DNA of 56,403 bases. It comes from Hyphomicrobiales bacterium. Its GTDB lineage: Bacteria; Pseudomonadota; Alphaproteobacteria; Rhizobiales; Devosiaceae. Of this stretch, positions 34,867-43,329 are shown piece by piece (within the stretch, counting starts at the first letter, position 1; each line of letters begins with the position of its first letter). The notes under the pieces were generated by a model, which was not told the DNA's origin, made no database searches, and saw only the letters and a program-made list of their open reading frames with translations. Made by a program: the position numbers and the translations under genes. The stretch lies in contig UCAU01000044.1 in assembly GCA_900470445.1 (NCBI GenBank), forward strand, positions 1-56,403, read 5' to 3'.

Positions 34867-37383
34867 ATGTCAGCACCGGCCTATTCCGCCCTCGATCTGG
34901 GCGGCGTCTTCAACCTGTCCTCACCGACCAGCGATATCGCGGTGCCGATCACGCTGCCCGGCGATGTGCATTCGGCCCTGCTGGCCGCCGATCGGCTGCC
35001 CGATCCCTATTACGGTGAGAACGAAAAAACCGTCATGTGGGTCGGTGAAACGGCCTGGAATGTCGAACGCGATTTTACCGCAACGGCGGCCGATATCGAG
35101 GGCTATCTGACGCTGACCCTGGCCGAAGTCGATTGCATCGCCACCATCCTGCTCAATGGCGAGATCATCGCCAAAACCCAGAATTCGTTCGTCCGCAACG
35201 ATATCGACGTCACCGGCAAGGTCCGTGTTGGCGAGAATACATTGCGCATCGAATTCGACATCACCCCCGATGTCGCCAAGGCCCGTGCCGACGCGCACCC
35301 ATTCCCGATCCCCTTCACCAAGAACTACCAGACCAACGGCCTCAAAGGCATCCACATGAATTTCGTCCGCAAGGCCGCGTGCCATGCGGGTTGGGATTGG
35401 GGCATCTGCCTCATGCCCATCGGCGTCTATGGCACCATGAGCCTGCGTAAATCGCGCCTCGCTCGCCAGGATAGCGTACAGGTCGACCAGGCCCACGGCC
35501 AGCACTCGGTCGAACTCGCCATCAAGACCCACATCTTCGCCTTCGCCCATGGCGAGGTCGAGATCGAGCACACCATCGATGGCCAGACCATCACCGACAA
35601 GGTCGTGGTCAACAAGGGCGACAATGTCGTCACCCATAATCTCACCATCCACAATCCCAAACTGTGGTGGCCAGCCGGGCAGGGCGCCCAGCCGCTTTAT
35701 GAGCTCGTGACCAATCTCGAAGGCGAAAAAACCACCCGCAAGATCGGCCTGCGCAAGCTCGAATGGGTCATCGAGAAGGACGATATCGACCACACCTTCA
35801 AATGCCGCATCAATGGCCGCGACATCACCATGATGGGTGCCAACTGGATTCCGGCCGACGCTATCCCATCCCGCATCACCCCCGCCGTCATCCGCGACCT
35901 GCTCGACAGCGCCAAGGCCGCCAATATGAACATGCTCCGCATCTGGGGCGGCGGGCAGTATGAGCCCGACTATTTCTACGATCTCTGCGACGAACTCGGC
36001 ATCCTGCTCTGGCACGATTTCATGTTCGCCTGCATGAGCTACCCGTCAGATCGCCCGTTCCTCGACAATGTCCGCACCGAGATCACCCAGCAAATCCGCC
36101 GGCTCTCCCACCACGCCTCGATTGCGCTGTGGTGCGGCGACAACGAAGTGATCGGCTCGCTGGGTTGGTACGAGGAAACCAAGGCCGCGCCTGAGCGCTA
36201 CGTCGCCAATTACGACCGCCTCAATTCCATGCTCGGCAATATCGTCGAGGACGAAGACCCCGTCCGCCGCTTCTGGCCGTCCTCGCCGTCCATGGGCTAT
36301 CTCGATTTCTCCGACGGCTGGCATGCCGATACCCGCGGCGACACCCATTATTGGGACGTCTGGCACTCGGCCAAGAGCTTCGAAGCCTATCGCACCGTCA
36401 ATCCGCGCTTTGCCTCCGAATTCGGCTTCCAGTCCTTCACCTCGATGAATGTCATCGAGACCTTTACCGAACCCAAGGATCGCAATCCGTCCTCCCCGGT
36501 GATGGAAAACCACCAGCGCAATGCCGGCGGCAATGCGCGCATTCTCGAAACCATGACGCGTTATTTCCGCTTCCCGCGCGATTTCGACCAGATGGTGTTT
36601 TTGAGCCAAATCCAGCAGGGCCTCGCCATCAAGACCGCCATCGAATATTGGCGCTCCACCAAGCCGCGTTGCATGGGCACGCTCTATTGGCAGATCAACG
36701 ACATCTGGCCGGTCGCCTCTTGGTCCAGCCTCGATTACGGCGGGCAGTGGAAACTGCTGCAATATATGGCCAAGCGCTTCTTCCTGCCGGTCAATGTCGT
36801 CGCCGTGCCCGAGCATGATGCCGTGCTCAAGAATTCGCGCGGCACCCCCGTCGAGGGCGCGCCGCCCGACCGCATCGTCTTCAAGGGCATCAACGACACC
36901 GCTCGCCCGGTCAGCGTCGCGCTGGAAATCCGCGCGGTCAAAATCGGCGGTGGTGATCGCGTGGTGTCATCCACCAATGCCGCAATCGGCCCAGACGCCG
37001 CCCTCGCTCTCGCCAGCGTGGATTTTGCCGATCTGGCCGAAGACGAATTCCTGTTCTTCTCCTGGCGGGACGCATCGGGCAATCTGCTCGGCGAAAACGA
37101 CTATTTCCCCAAGCCCTACAAGGCTTACGAACTGGTCACACCCAATGTGTCAGCCGAATGGTCGGAGCGCGACGGCGCTCCGCTGCTGACGCTTGCGACC
37201 GACAAGCCGGCACTCTTCGTCACCGCCTCCGTCGATCTGCCGGGCTATTTCTCCGACAACGCGCTGACGCTGCTGCCCGGCCGCAAGACCGAACTCACCT
37301 TCACCCCGCGCCACGGCGCCACGGCCTCTGTGTCGACCCTGTCGGCCAGCCTCAAGCTGCGCACCCTGGCCGATACGTTCTAA
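34867..37383 (+). CDS. Beta-mannosidase (GH2 family)
   Basis: An 838-residue enzyme releasing mannose from the non-reducing end of beta-mannosides. The domain order is typical: N-terminal jelly-roll sandwich (GETAWNVERDF, HAGWDWG), immunoglobulin-like domain, TIM barrel, then C-terminal beta domains. The predicted acid/base is Glu427 (WCGDNEV) and the nucleophile Glu518 (ASEFGFQS); NMLRIWGGGQYEPDYFYD is also family-typical. The ATG has a strong GGAGGAG site seven bases upstream, so the longer in-frame start is rejected. There is no signal peptide, so the enzyme is cytoplasmic. No sugar transporter lies next to it. Confidence 0.93.
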   Translation: MSAPAYSALDLGGVFNLSSPTSDIAVPITLPGDVHSALLAADRLPDPYYGENEKTVMWVGETAWNVERDFTATAADIEGYLTLTLAEVDCIATILLNGEIIAKTQNSFVRNDIDVTGKVRVGENTLRIEFDITPDVAKARADAHPFPIPFTKNYQTNGLKGIHMNFVRKAACHAGWDWGICLMPIGVYGTMSLRKSRLARQDSVQVDQAHGQHSVELAIKTHIFAFAHGEVEIEHTIDGQTITDKVVVNKGDNVVTHNLTIHNPKLWWPAGQGAQPLYELVTNLEGEKTTRKIGLRKLEWVIEKDDIDHTFKCRINGRDITMMGANWIPADAIPSRITPAVIRDLLDSAKAANMNMLRIWGGGQYEPDYFYDLCDELGILLWHDFMFACMSYPSDRPFLDNVRTEITQQIRRLSHHASIALWCGDNEVIGSLGWYEETKAAPERYVANYDRLNSMLGNIVEDEDPVRRFWPSSPSMGYLDFSDGWHADTRGDTHYWDVWHSAKSFEAYRTVNPRFASEFGFQSFTSMNVIETFTEPKDRNPSSPVMENHQRNAGGNARILETMTRYFRFPRDFDQMVFLSQIQQGLAIKTAIEYWRSTKPRCMGTLYWQINDIWPVASWSSLDYGGQWKLLQYMAKRFFLPVNVVAVPEHDAVLKNSRGTPVEGAPPDRIVFKGINDTARPVSVALEIRAVKIGGGDRVVSSTNAAIGPDAALALASVDFADLAEDEFLFFSWRDASGNLLGENDYFPKPYKAYELVTPNVSAEWSERDGAPLLTLATDKPALFVTASVDLPGYFSDNALTLLPGRKTELTFTPRHGATASVSTLSASLKLRTLADTF

Positions 37384-37392
37384 AACCGAAAA

Positions 37393-37419
37393 CGCCCGGC
37401 CGGACCATCCGGCCGGGCG
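37393..37419 (+). terminator. Strong hairpin terminator after beta-mannosidase
   Basis: A perfect 12-base stem (CGCCCGGCCGGA / TCCGGCCGGGCG, CCA loop) ten bases after the stop. The T-run is on the minus strand side only, so on the plus strand it acts as a stable hairpin rather than a textbook terminator. Confidence 0.65.
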
Positions 37420-37510
37420 AAATATCCCTCGCCGACATTGACATCGCCCCGCCGATCTTCCAACGCTTGGCGGCAGCCGCGCACTCCCCGCGCCGCCATC
37501 TGGACCTGCC

Positions 37511-38425
37511 ATGTCGACGAATATCGCGCCCATTGAGGAGCGCCGCCTGCTGGGTATTGGGCTCGTATTCTGTGCCTATTTCCTGTTCACCTGTCTCGAT
37601 AGCTCGGCCAAGTGGCTTGGCCTGATCGGCCTGCCGGCGCTGCAGATCATGTTCGCGCGCTATGTCATCCATCTCGGCATTGTCACGGCGATCAACCTGC
37701 CGCGCCAGGGCGCCGCGCTTTGGCGCACCCGCAATCTCAAGGTCGAAATTCTCCGTTCCGGCGCGCTGATCGGCTCGACACTGTGCAATTTCACCGCCGT
37801 GCGCTACCTGCCGCTGACCGTCACCGGCGCCATCACCTTCACCACGCCGCTGATCATCTGCGCGCTTTCGGTGTTCCTCTTGCGCGAACATGTCGGCTGG
37901 CGCCGCTGGACCGCGATTGCCGTCGGCTTTGTCGGCGTCCTGATCATCGTGCGTCCGGGCAGCGAAACCTTCCACCCCGCCACGCTACTCTCCCTGGGCG
38001 GCGCCTGCTTCTACGGGCTTTACGCCCTGCTGACCCGCAAGCTGGCGGGCGTGGATTCGGTGGCGACCCAGCAGTTCTATGGCGCCGCCCTCGCGACCAT
38101 CGTGCTCCTGCCCTTCGCCTTCTTCACCTGGCAATGGCCGGTCAACCCGCTGCAATGGCTGGTCTTTATCGACATCGGCGTGATCGGCTTCACCAGCCAT
38201 CAATTCATCACCGTCGCCCACCGCTTCGCTCCGGCCTCCACGCTCGCTCCCTTCGCCTATGTGCAGATTGTCTTCGTCGCCATCATCAGCTGGCTGGTCT
38301 TTCAGCAACCACCCGACCTCTGGTTCTACCTCGGCGCGCCCGTCGTGATCCTCAGCGGCTTCTACCTCTGGCTCCGCGAACGCCAACTGGCCAAGCCGGT
38401 CACGCCGGTGGCGGAGGAGGGCTAG
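37511..38425 (+). CDS. DMT-superfamily permease (EamA family)
   Basis: A 304-residue polytopic protein with about ten membrane helices arranged as two EamA repeats (ALIGSTLCNFTAVRYLPLTVTG; SHQFITVAHRFAPASTLAPFAYVQIVF). Members export metabolites or take up small organics. The substrate cannot be told from sequence. The C-terminal WLRERQLAKP is basic and cytoplasmic. It ends convergently with the ccd toxin gene. Confidence 0.85.
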   Translation: MSTNIAPIEERRLLGIGLVFCAYFLFTCLDSSAKWLGLIGLPALQIMFARYVIHLGIVTAINLPRQGAALWRTRNLKVEILRSGALIGSTLCNFTAVRYLPLTVTGAITFTTPLIICALSVFLLREHVGWRRWTAIAVGFVGVLIIVRPGSETFHPATLLSLGGACFYGLYALLTRKLAGVDSVATQQFYGAALATIVLLPFAFFTWQWPVNPLQWLVFIDIGVIGFTSHQFITVAHRFAPASTLAPFAYVQIVFVAIISWLVFQQPPDLWFYLGAPVVILSGFYLWLRERQLAKPVTPVAEEG

Positions 38426-38718
38426 AAGCCGTAAAATGCCATATCGAGTGCGGCGCTGATCTCGTCGGCATATCTGACGAGCGAGCCCATTGATGGTCCA
38501 AGCTCAGAAGTAGGAACCGCAGCGAGATACTGCGTCACCATAACCAGCCGCTCGCCATCGACAACAAATATGGGATTGAGCCGGCGCGCCGGGCTTGGCG
38601 CTTGATCCGGCGACATGAGCGGCACCAGCAGCCGTGTATTGAGGCCGGATAGCACGCTCGCCTGCACATCAAGATAGGTCTGCCCATCGGTGTCCCGGCA
38701 GATGTCAAACCGCGTCAT
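38422..38718 (-). CDS. ccdB: CcdB-family toxin
   Basis: A 98-residue protein of the CcdB/MazF fold: N-terminal TRFDICRD, middle LLVPLMSPDQAP, NPIFVVDGERLVMVTQYLAAVP, and a C-terminal helix with ALDMAFYGF. CcdB toxins poison DNA gyrase; the terminal hydrophobic residues contribute to that in the F-plasmid protein. The ATG overlaps the antitoxin stop (TGATG), typical of coupled toxin translation. The TTG one codon upstream is not needed. Confidence 0.85.
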   Translation of the reverse strand: MTRFDICRDTDGQTYLDVQASVLSGLNTRLLVPLMSPDQAPSPARRLNPIFVVDGERLVMVTQYLAAVPTSELGPSMGSLVRYADEISAALDMAFYGF

Positions 38719-38948
38719 CAAAAGACGCGGTATTTGGCGAGTGGGAGCCCATACTTCTCGACATAATCGTTGGAGCTTTGAATAGCCTCGGCATTCTCAA
38801 CCTGCCAAAGCCGTTCCTTCTCCGCACGGACAGCTGTCTCAATGCCGGTTTCTGCCGCACGCGAGATGTTGAGCCCCAGGCCCTTGGCTTCATCCAGCAG
38901 CGTCTGGTCGATCGTCACATTGGTTGCGCGCCGAACCGCATTGGCCAT
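38718..38948 (-). CDS. ccdA: CcdA-family antitoxin
   Basis: A 76-residue antitoxin. The N-terminal ribbon-helix-helix DNA-binding domain is RRATNVTIDQTLLDEAKGLGLNIS. The C-terminal part, expected to be disordered and toxin-binding (AEAIQSSNDYVEKYGLPLAKYRVF), follows. The start MANAVRR is supported by GGAGG five bases upstream. An in-frame ATG seven codons earlier lies too close to the operator. It is first in the module, as in classical ccd operons. Confidence 0.85.
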   Translation of the reverse strand: MANAVRRATNVTIDQTLLDEAKGLGLNISRAAETGIETAVRAEKERLWQVENAEAIQSSNDYVEKYGLPLAKYRVF

Positions 38949-38973
38949 GTCTGCCTCCGTATTTCGCATAGAA

Positions 38974-38995
38974 TATGCGCATGTTAATGCGCATA
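38974..38995. promoter_or_regulatory. Perfect palindromic operator of the ccdAB module
   Basis: Nine-base arms TATGCGCAT and ATGCGCATA separated by GTTA, starting 25 bases upstream of the ccdA start. Ribbon-helix-helix antitoxins bind such palindromes, and the CcdAB complex represses its own promoter. This is the expected position. Confidence 0.75.
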
Positions 38996-38999
38996 CAAG

Positions 39000-40286
39000 C
39001 TATTTGATTTCCCCGATCGGCGCCTTTTTGGTCGCATCGCCCTGCGTAATCAGCCGCGCACTCCGCTGGCCGCTGAGATAGATCCACAGCCAGCTCATGG
39101 CTACAAACAGCCGGTTCTTGGTGTCGATCAGGAAATAGATATGGGCCAGCCCCCATACCCACCAGGCGATCCAGCCCTTGAGCCGGATCCAGCCAAAATC
39201 GATCACTGCCGCCCGCTTGCCGATCGTGGCGATGTCGCCGGCATGCTTATAGCGAAACGGCTTGGCGCTATTGTCGCCGGCCAGCCGCGCCTTGATGACA
39301 TTGGCGGCATGGCGGCCACTCTGCTTGGCCGCATCGCCCACGCCGGGCACCGGTTTGCCGTCGGGCATGGCAATGCTGGCCGTGTCGCCCACCACGAACA
39401 CCTCCGGCAGCCCCGGCACGCTCATATCCGGCTCGACCCGCACTCGCCCGGCCCGATCCGGCTCGACGCCCAGCCACTTGGCGGCCGGCGACGCCTGCAC
39501 ACCGGCGGCCCAGATGATCGTATTGGCCTCGATCTGCTTGTCGCCATAAACCACGCCATTGGCATCGACACTGGTCACCGCGGCGCCCAGCTCCACCTCC
39601 ACACCGAGCCGCCGCAGCGCGCCCAGCGTGTATTCCGACAGCTCCGGCTTGAAATTGGCCAACACCTTCTGGCCGCCCTCGATCAGGACTACGCGCGCTT
39701 TTTCCGGCTCAATCACGCGGAAATTGTCCTTGAGGCTGATCTTGGCCAGCTCGATAATGGCGCCAGCCAGTTCTACGCCAGTCGGCCCGGCCCCGATGAT
39801 AACGAAGGTCATCAAGGCTTGTCGCTTGGCCGGATCACTCTCCCGCTCCGCCGCCTCGAAGGCCAGCAACAGCTTGCGCCGAATGGTCGTGGCGTCCTCC
39901 AGCGTCTTGAGCCCGGGCGCAAATTGCTCCCATTCGTCATGCCCGAAATAGGCATGCCGCGCGCCGGTGGCGATGATCAGGCTGTCATAGGGAACAGGCT
40001 CTCCGTCCTCGATCTCAACCGTCTTGGCCGCGGTATCGACACCGGTCACCGTCGCCAGCAGCGTTCGCACATCACCCCGCTTGCGCAGAATACTGCGGAT
40101 CGGCCAGGCGATTTCCGAGGTGCTGAGCGAGGCCGTCGCCACCTGATAGAGCAGGGGCTGGAACAGGTGGTGATTGCGCCGGTCGATCAGCGTCACGTCC
40201 ACGTCGGCGCCGGCCAGCGTCTGCGCTGCCGACAAGCCGCCAAAGCCGCCGCCGATAATGACAATTCGGTGCTTGGCGGCGCTCAT
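39000..40286 (-). CDS. ndh: Type II NADH dehydrogenase (NDH-2)
   Basis: A 428-residue single-subunit FAD enzyme passing electrons from NADH to quinone without proton pumping. Motifs: FAD GGGFGGLSAAQTLAG near the N terminus, NADH-binding IIGAGPTGVELAGAI, quinone-side QPLLYQVATASLS, FAD-contacting VFVVGDTA, and a C-terminal membrane-anchoring region (WWVWGLAHIYFLIDTKNR). MSAAKHR is chosen as the start because AGGAGA lies seven bases upstream. The longer frame at 40325 is rejected. It is separated from the ccd module by the operator region only. Confidence 0.93.
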   Translation of the reverse strand: MSAAKHRIVIIGGGFGGLSAAQTLAGADVDVTLIDRRNHHLFQPLLYQVATASLSTSEIAWPIRSILRKRGDVRTLLATVTGVDTAAKTVEIEDGEPVPYDSLIIATGARHAYFGHDEWEQFAPGLKTLEDATTIRRKLLLAFEAAERESDPAKRQALMTFVIIGAGPTGVELAGAIIELAKISLKDNFRVIEPEKARVVLIEGGQKVLANFKPELSEYTLGALRRLGVEVELGAAVTSVDANGVVYGDKQIEANTIIWAAGVQASPAAKWLGVEPDRAGRVRVEPDMSVPGLPEVFVVGDTASIAMPDGKPVPGVGDAAKQSGRHAANVIKARLAGDNSAKPFRYKHAGDIATIGKRAAVIDFGWIRLKGWIAWWVWGLAHIYFLIDTKNRLFVAMSWLWIYLSGQRSARLITQGDATKKAPIGEIK

Positions 40287-40316
40287 ATCAAGTCTCCTTG
40301 TGTGCTGCTCTTGAGC

Positions 40317-40370
40317 TAAGCACACAAGGTCCGCTTCACAACAGCGCTTGCTGCAAGGCTCGTGTGCTTA
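40317..40370 (-). terminator. Inverted repeat at the end of the sugar kinase gene
   Basis: TAAGCACAC (40317-40325) and GTGTGCTTA (40362-40370) with 36 bases between. One arm includes the kinase stop codon. There is no T-run, so it is at best a weak terminator or an mRNA-stabilising structure ahead of ndh. Confidence 0.3.
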
Positions 40371-41726
40371 GAGCTTGGCGAGCCAACTCCTGGCATAAGC
40401 ATCAAAGCCGTCTGCCGTGAGTGGTTCCAGCACCACGCCCGCCTTTGCCGCTCCAGCCTGCCCGCCAAACAACATCGCCGCGCCAAGGCTTGTCCCGGTC
40501 GCGTCACCCGACGCGGTCACTGGCACGCCCGTCAGCGTCGTCAGCGCACGCCCGAATAGCGTGTTACGCGCCAGCGGCCCCTCGATGACGATCTCGCGCC
40601 CCAACCCGGATAAATCGAGGCACTGCCGCGTCACCAGCGCCAAATACAGCGCCACCACCGCACTGCGCTCGCCAATGCTCAATGCAGCCGGATCATGCGT
40701 CCAGCGTCCCTCATGATGGGGGTAGGGCCCCACACCGGGCGTAAAGCTCGGCAGCGCCTGAATTTCAGCCGCAATAACCTTGGCAATATCGGCCTCAGTC
40801 GGTTCGACCGCACCCGGCACCAGCATGTCAAATTCTCGCCCGCCCATGAAACGGGCAGTGGGGACCGGCCGGCCAAAGGCGTCCACATTGGCCAGGCTAT
40901 CCCGTTCGGAATCCAGCCGCCCCGTATCCCCGCCCACCGTCATGGCAATGGCCCAGGTCCCAGTGGACAAAATGGTGAACGGCGCCTGCCGCGTCCCCAG
41001 ATGCGGCACCAGCGACGCATTGGAATCGTGAATGCCGCAAGTGACCGGCGTCGTCGCCGGCAGCCCAGTCGCCGCCGCCAGTTCCGGCAGCAGGTTACCC
41101 AAAACCGACGCAGCCGGCTTCACCGCCGGAAACAGTCCACGCCAGCCCTCATTGCTCACCAGCGAGGAAAAATCTGCCTTGTCCGGCGCCCACAAATCCG
41201 TGTGGCAGCCCAGCGACGTCACTTCGCTCGCCGCCACCGCGGTCAGCCGCCAGGCGTAATATTGCGGATAGGTCAGAATCTGGCGCACCTGCGCAAATTG
41301 CTCGGGGAAAGCCCGGCTCTGCCAGAAAATCTGCGCCCCTAGGTTAAGCCCATTCGGCAGGCGCGGCGACAGCGTCTCGCTGAAATCGGGCCGCGCCTCG
41401 GCATAGCCAGCCACATCCCCCGGCGCACCATGTTCATAGTCGAGCACGGGCAGGGCCAGCCCATCCTCCCCGATCAGCGCGGCGGTCGCACCATGCGTGG
41501 TGATCGAAATGCCCTCAATGCCATGCTCGGCATGCAATTCGCCAAGGCTTTGCAGAATGAACGCCCACAGCCGCTCCACATCGGCATGCGGATAAATCCC
41601 GTCGCGCTTGACCGTATTGGGCGTGCTGCGCGCCCCGATCTGTCGCGCATCGTCGCGGTCGATCAACACCACCTTGGCATTGGTCTTGCCGATGTCGATG
41701 ACGGCGATGAAACGGGGCGTGGTCAT
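40368..41726 (-). CDS. FGGY-family carbohydrate kinase
   Basis: A 452-residue sugar kinase with both actin-like ATPase halves. The N-terminal phosphate loop is AVIDIGKTNAKVVLIDRD. The catalytic aspartate is expected in VTCGIHDSNASLVPH, followed by TILSTGTWAIAM and a C-terminal GDATGTSLGAAMLFGG adenosine motif. The first-domain signature (DIGKTNAK instead of DxGTTxxR) places it near the L-fuculose/L-rhamnulose kinase branch, but the substrate is uncertain. No isomerase or aldolase gene is nearby. Two palindromes upstream (41747-41798) suggest control by a sugar-responsive repressor. Confidence 0.85.
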   Translation of the reverse strand: MTTPRFIAVIDIGKTNAKVVLIDRDDARQIGARSTPNTVKRDGIYPHADVERLWAFILQSLGELHAEHGIEGISITTHGATAALIGEDGLALPVLDYEHGAPGDVAGYAEARPDFSETLSPRLPNGLNLGAQIFWQSRAFPEQFAQVRQILTYPQYYAWRLTAVAASEVTSLGCHTDLWAPDKADFSSLVSNEGWRGLFPAVKPAASVLGNLLPELAAATGLPATTPVTCGIHDSNASLVPHLGTRQAPFTILSTGTWAIAMTVGGDTGRLDSERDSLANVDAFGRPVPTARFMGGREFDMLVPGAVEPTEADIAKVIAAEIQALPSFTPGVGPYPHHEGRWTHDPAALSIGERSAVVALYLALVTRQCLDLSGLGREIVIEGPLARNTLFGRALTTLTGVPVTASGDATGTSLGAAMLFGGQAGAAKAGVVLEPLTADGFDAYARSWLAKL

Positions 41727-41746
41727 GGTCTGGCGCTCGCTTGAAT

Positions 41747-41798
41747 TTGCAGGGGCAATACTGCAATTCCGCGCCTTGCGCCAGCGCTAACATGTTAG
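41747..41798. promoter_or_regulatory. Two palindromes upstream of the FGGY kinase, likely operators
   Basis: TTGCAG / CTGCAA with an eight-base spacer (41747-41766), and a perfect 12-base CTAACATGTTAG (41787-41798), both in the gap between the stress protein stop and the kinase start. The pair, about 35 bases apart centre to centre, is the kind of layout used by GntR- or LacI-type sugar repressors. No regulator gene is in the window. Confidence 0.45.
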
Positions 41799-41810
41799 TG
41801 CAGGTCTGCG

Positions 41811-42260
41811 TTATTTGACGACCAGAACCGGAATGTTCGAATGCGCCAGCACCTCCGCCGCCTGGCTGCCGAGCAACAGCCGCCCCAGCCCGCGCCTGCC
41901 ATGCGAACCCATCACGATCAGGTCTGCGCCCTGGCCCTTGGCCGTCTCCAAAATGCCGTCCGCCGTCTCGCTATCGGGCACATGCAATGCCTCGATCGGC
42001 TGCCCTGCCGCGGCGGCCGCTTCCTTCGCCGCACCCAGAATTCGGGCGGCGCCTTCTTCCTTGGCGCGGTTTAATTCATTGATTACGGTCGTGGTATTGA
42101 CCTGCATCATCTCCGTGCCCGAGGTGAGGATCAGCGATTGATCGCTCACGGTCACCGCGATCAGCTTGGCCTTGAGCTGGCCCGCCAGCCCCAGCGCGTG
42201 ACGAAAGGCCTTGTCGGACAGTTCCGACCCATCGATGGCGACGACAATGCGCTGATACAT
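41811..42260 (-). CDS. Universal stress protein (UspA family)
   Basis: A 149-residue single-domain Usp. It has an N-terminal strand (RIVVAIDGSELSDKAFRHAL), a middle helix and a C-terminal ATP-binding signature GSHGRRGLGRLLLGSQAAEV followed by HSNIPVLVV. Proteins with this G-2x-G-9x-G pattern usually bind ATP. The start MYQRIVV has AGGAG upstream; the longer frame is rejected. Function in the cell is unknown beyond general stress tolerance. Confidence 0.9.
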   Translation of the reverse strand: MYQRIVVAIDGSELSDKAFRHALGLAGQLKAKLIAVTVSDQSLILTSGTEMMQVNTTTVINELNRAKEEGAARILGAAKEAAAAAGQPIEALHVPDSETADGILETAKGQGADLIVMGSHGRRGLGRLLLGSQAAEVLAHSNIPVLVVK

Positions 42261-42290
42261 CTCATGTTCTCCTGGTGCCTGGCGGCTATT

Positions 42291-42301
42291 AGCATAATGC
42301 T
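42291..42301. promoter_or_regulatory. Small palindrome between divergent Usp and methyltransferase genes
   Basis: AGCAT-A-ATGCT inside an AT-rich stretch about 30 bases ahead of the Usp gene. It may be a regulator site or chance. Confidence 0.2.
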
Positions 42302-42416
42302 TATCTGGCCCGCTTGATCCAGCCCAATCCGGCCAGATCATTGCCCCGCCACCCGATCGGCGCTATTGTCACAGGCACTTCAAGCGAGCCATCAAACGGG
42401 TAACGGGTGATCGGTC

Positions 42417-43229
42417 GTGCTGGAAACTGACAAGGTCTTTGCCGGCTCGATCCCGGAAAACTACGACCGCTACATGGTGCCGCTGATTTTTGAGGCATAC
42501 GCTGCCGATATGGCGCGCCGTGCAGCTTCCTTGTCGCCAAGCGCCGTCCTCGAAACCGCCGCCGGCAGCGGCGTTGTCACGCGCGCTTTGGCGCCGGCCC
42601 TGCCCCCGGGCGCCAGTTATATCGTCACCGATCTCAACCAGCCAATGGTTGACTACGCCGCCTCGCAACAGCCTGCCGACCCCCGCATCACCTGGCGCCA
42701 GGCCGATGCCCTGGCGCTCCCCTTTGAAGATGCGGCTTTTGATCTGGTCTGTTGCCAGTTCGGCGCCATGTTCTTTCCCGACCGCGTCGCCGGCTATCAG
42801 CAAGCAAGGCGCGTCCTCAAGCCCGGCGGGCACTTCATCTTCAACGTCTGGGACCGCATCGAGCAAAACATCTTTGCCAATGACGTAACGAACGCCCTGG
42901 CCGAAATTTTCTCCGACGATCCGCCGCGCTTCCTGGCCCGCACGCCGCATGGCTATCACGACAAAGCCCTGATCCGCCGCGAACTGGAGGCCGCAGGTTT
43001 CACCGATATCGCCATCGAAACCAGAGCCGAACAAAGCCGCGCGGCCTCCCCGCGCATTCCCGCCATCGCCTATTGCCAGGGCACGCTGCTGCGCAACGAA
43101 ATCGAGGCCAGAAAGCCCGGTGAACTGGCCTCCGTAACCGACATAGTCGCGGCCGCGCTGGCGGCCAGGCATGGCAGCGGTGCGGTCGCCGCACAGATCC
43201 AGGCACACATAATCGTGGCCCTGGCCTGA
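42417..43229 (+). CDS. Class I SAM-dependent methyltransferase
   Basis: A 270-residue Rossmann methyltransferase. Motif I is VLETAAGSGVVTRAL (SAM binding), then IVTDLNQPMVDYA (acidic residue for the ribose), LPFEDAAFDLVCCQFGAMFF (motif IV) and ARRVLKPGGHFIFNVWD (post motif). This resembles the UbiE/ArsM-like small-molecule group, but the substrate cannot be assigned. The start is GTG. It is divergent from the Usp gene with a gap of about 155 bases. Confidence 0.8.
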   Translation: MLETDKVFAGSIPENYDRYMVPLIFEAYAADMARRAASLSPSAVLETAAGSGVVTRALAPALPPGASYIVTDLNQPMVDYAASQQPADPRITWRQADALALPFEDAAFDLVCCQFGAMFFPDRVAGYQQARRVLKPGGHFIFNVWDRIEQNIFANDVTNALAEIFSDDPPRFLARTPHGYHDKALIRRELEAAGFTDIAIETRAEQSRAASPRIPAIAYCQGTLLRNEIEARKPGELASVTDIVAAALAARHGSGAVAAQIQAHIIVALA

Positions 43230-43329
43230 ATGTTGGGGTATTTCCCTCCCACGAAAACCCTATATCAAGGTGGCAACTGAGCCCCATATGCGACGCCTGT
43301 CGCGGCTATGGGTCGAAAAGCATAGTGCG

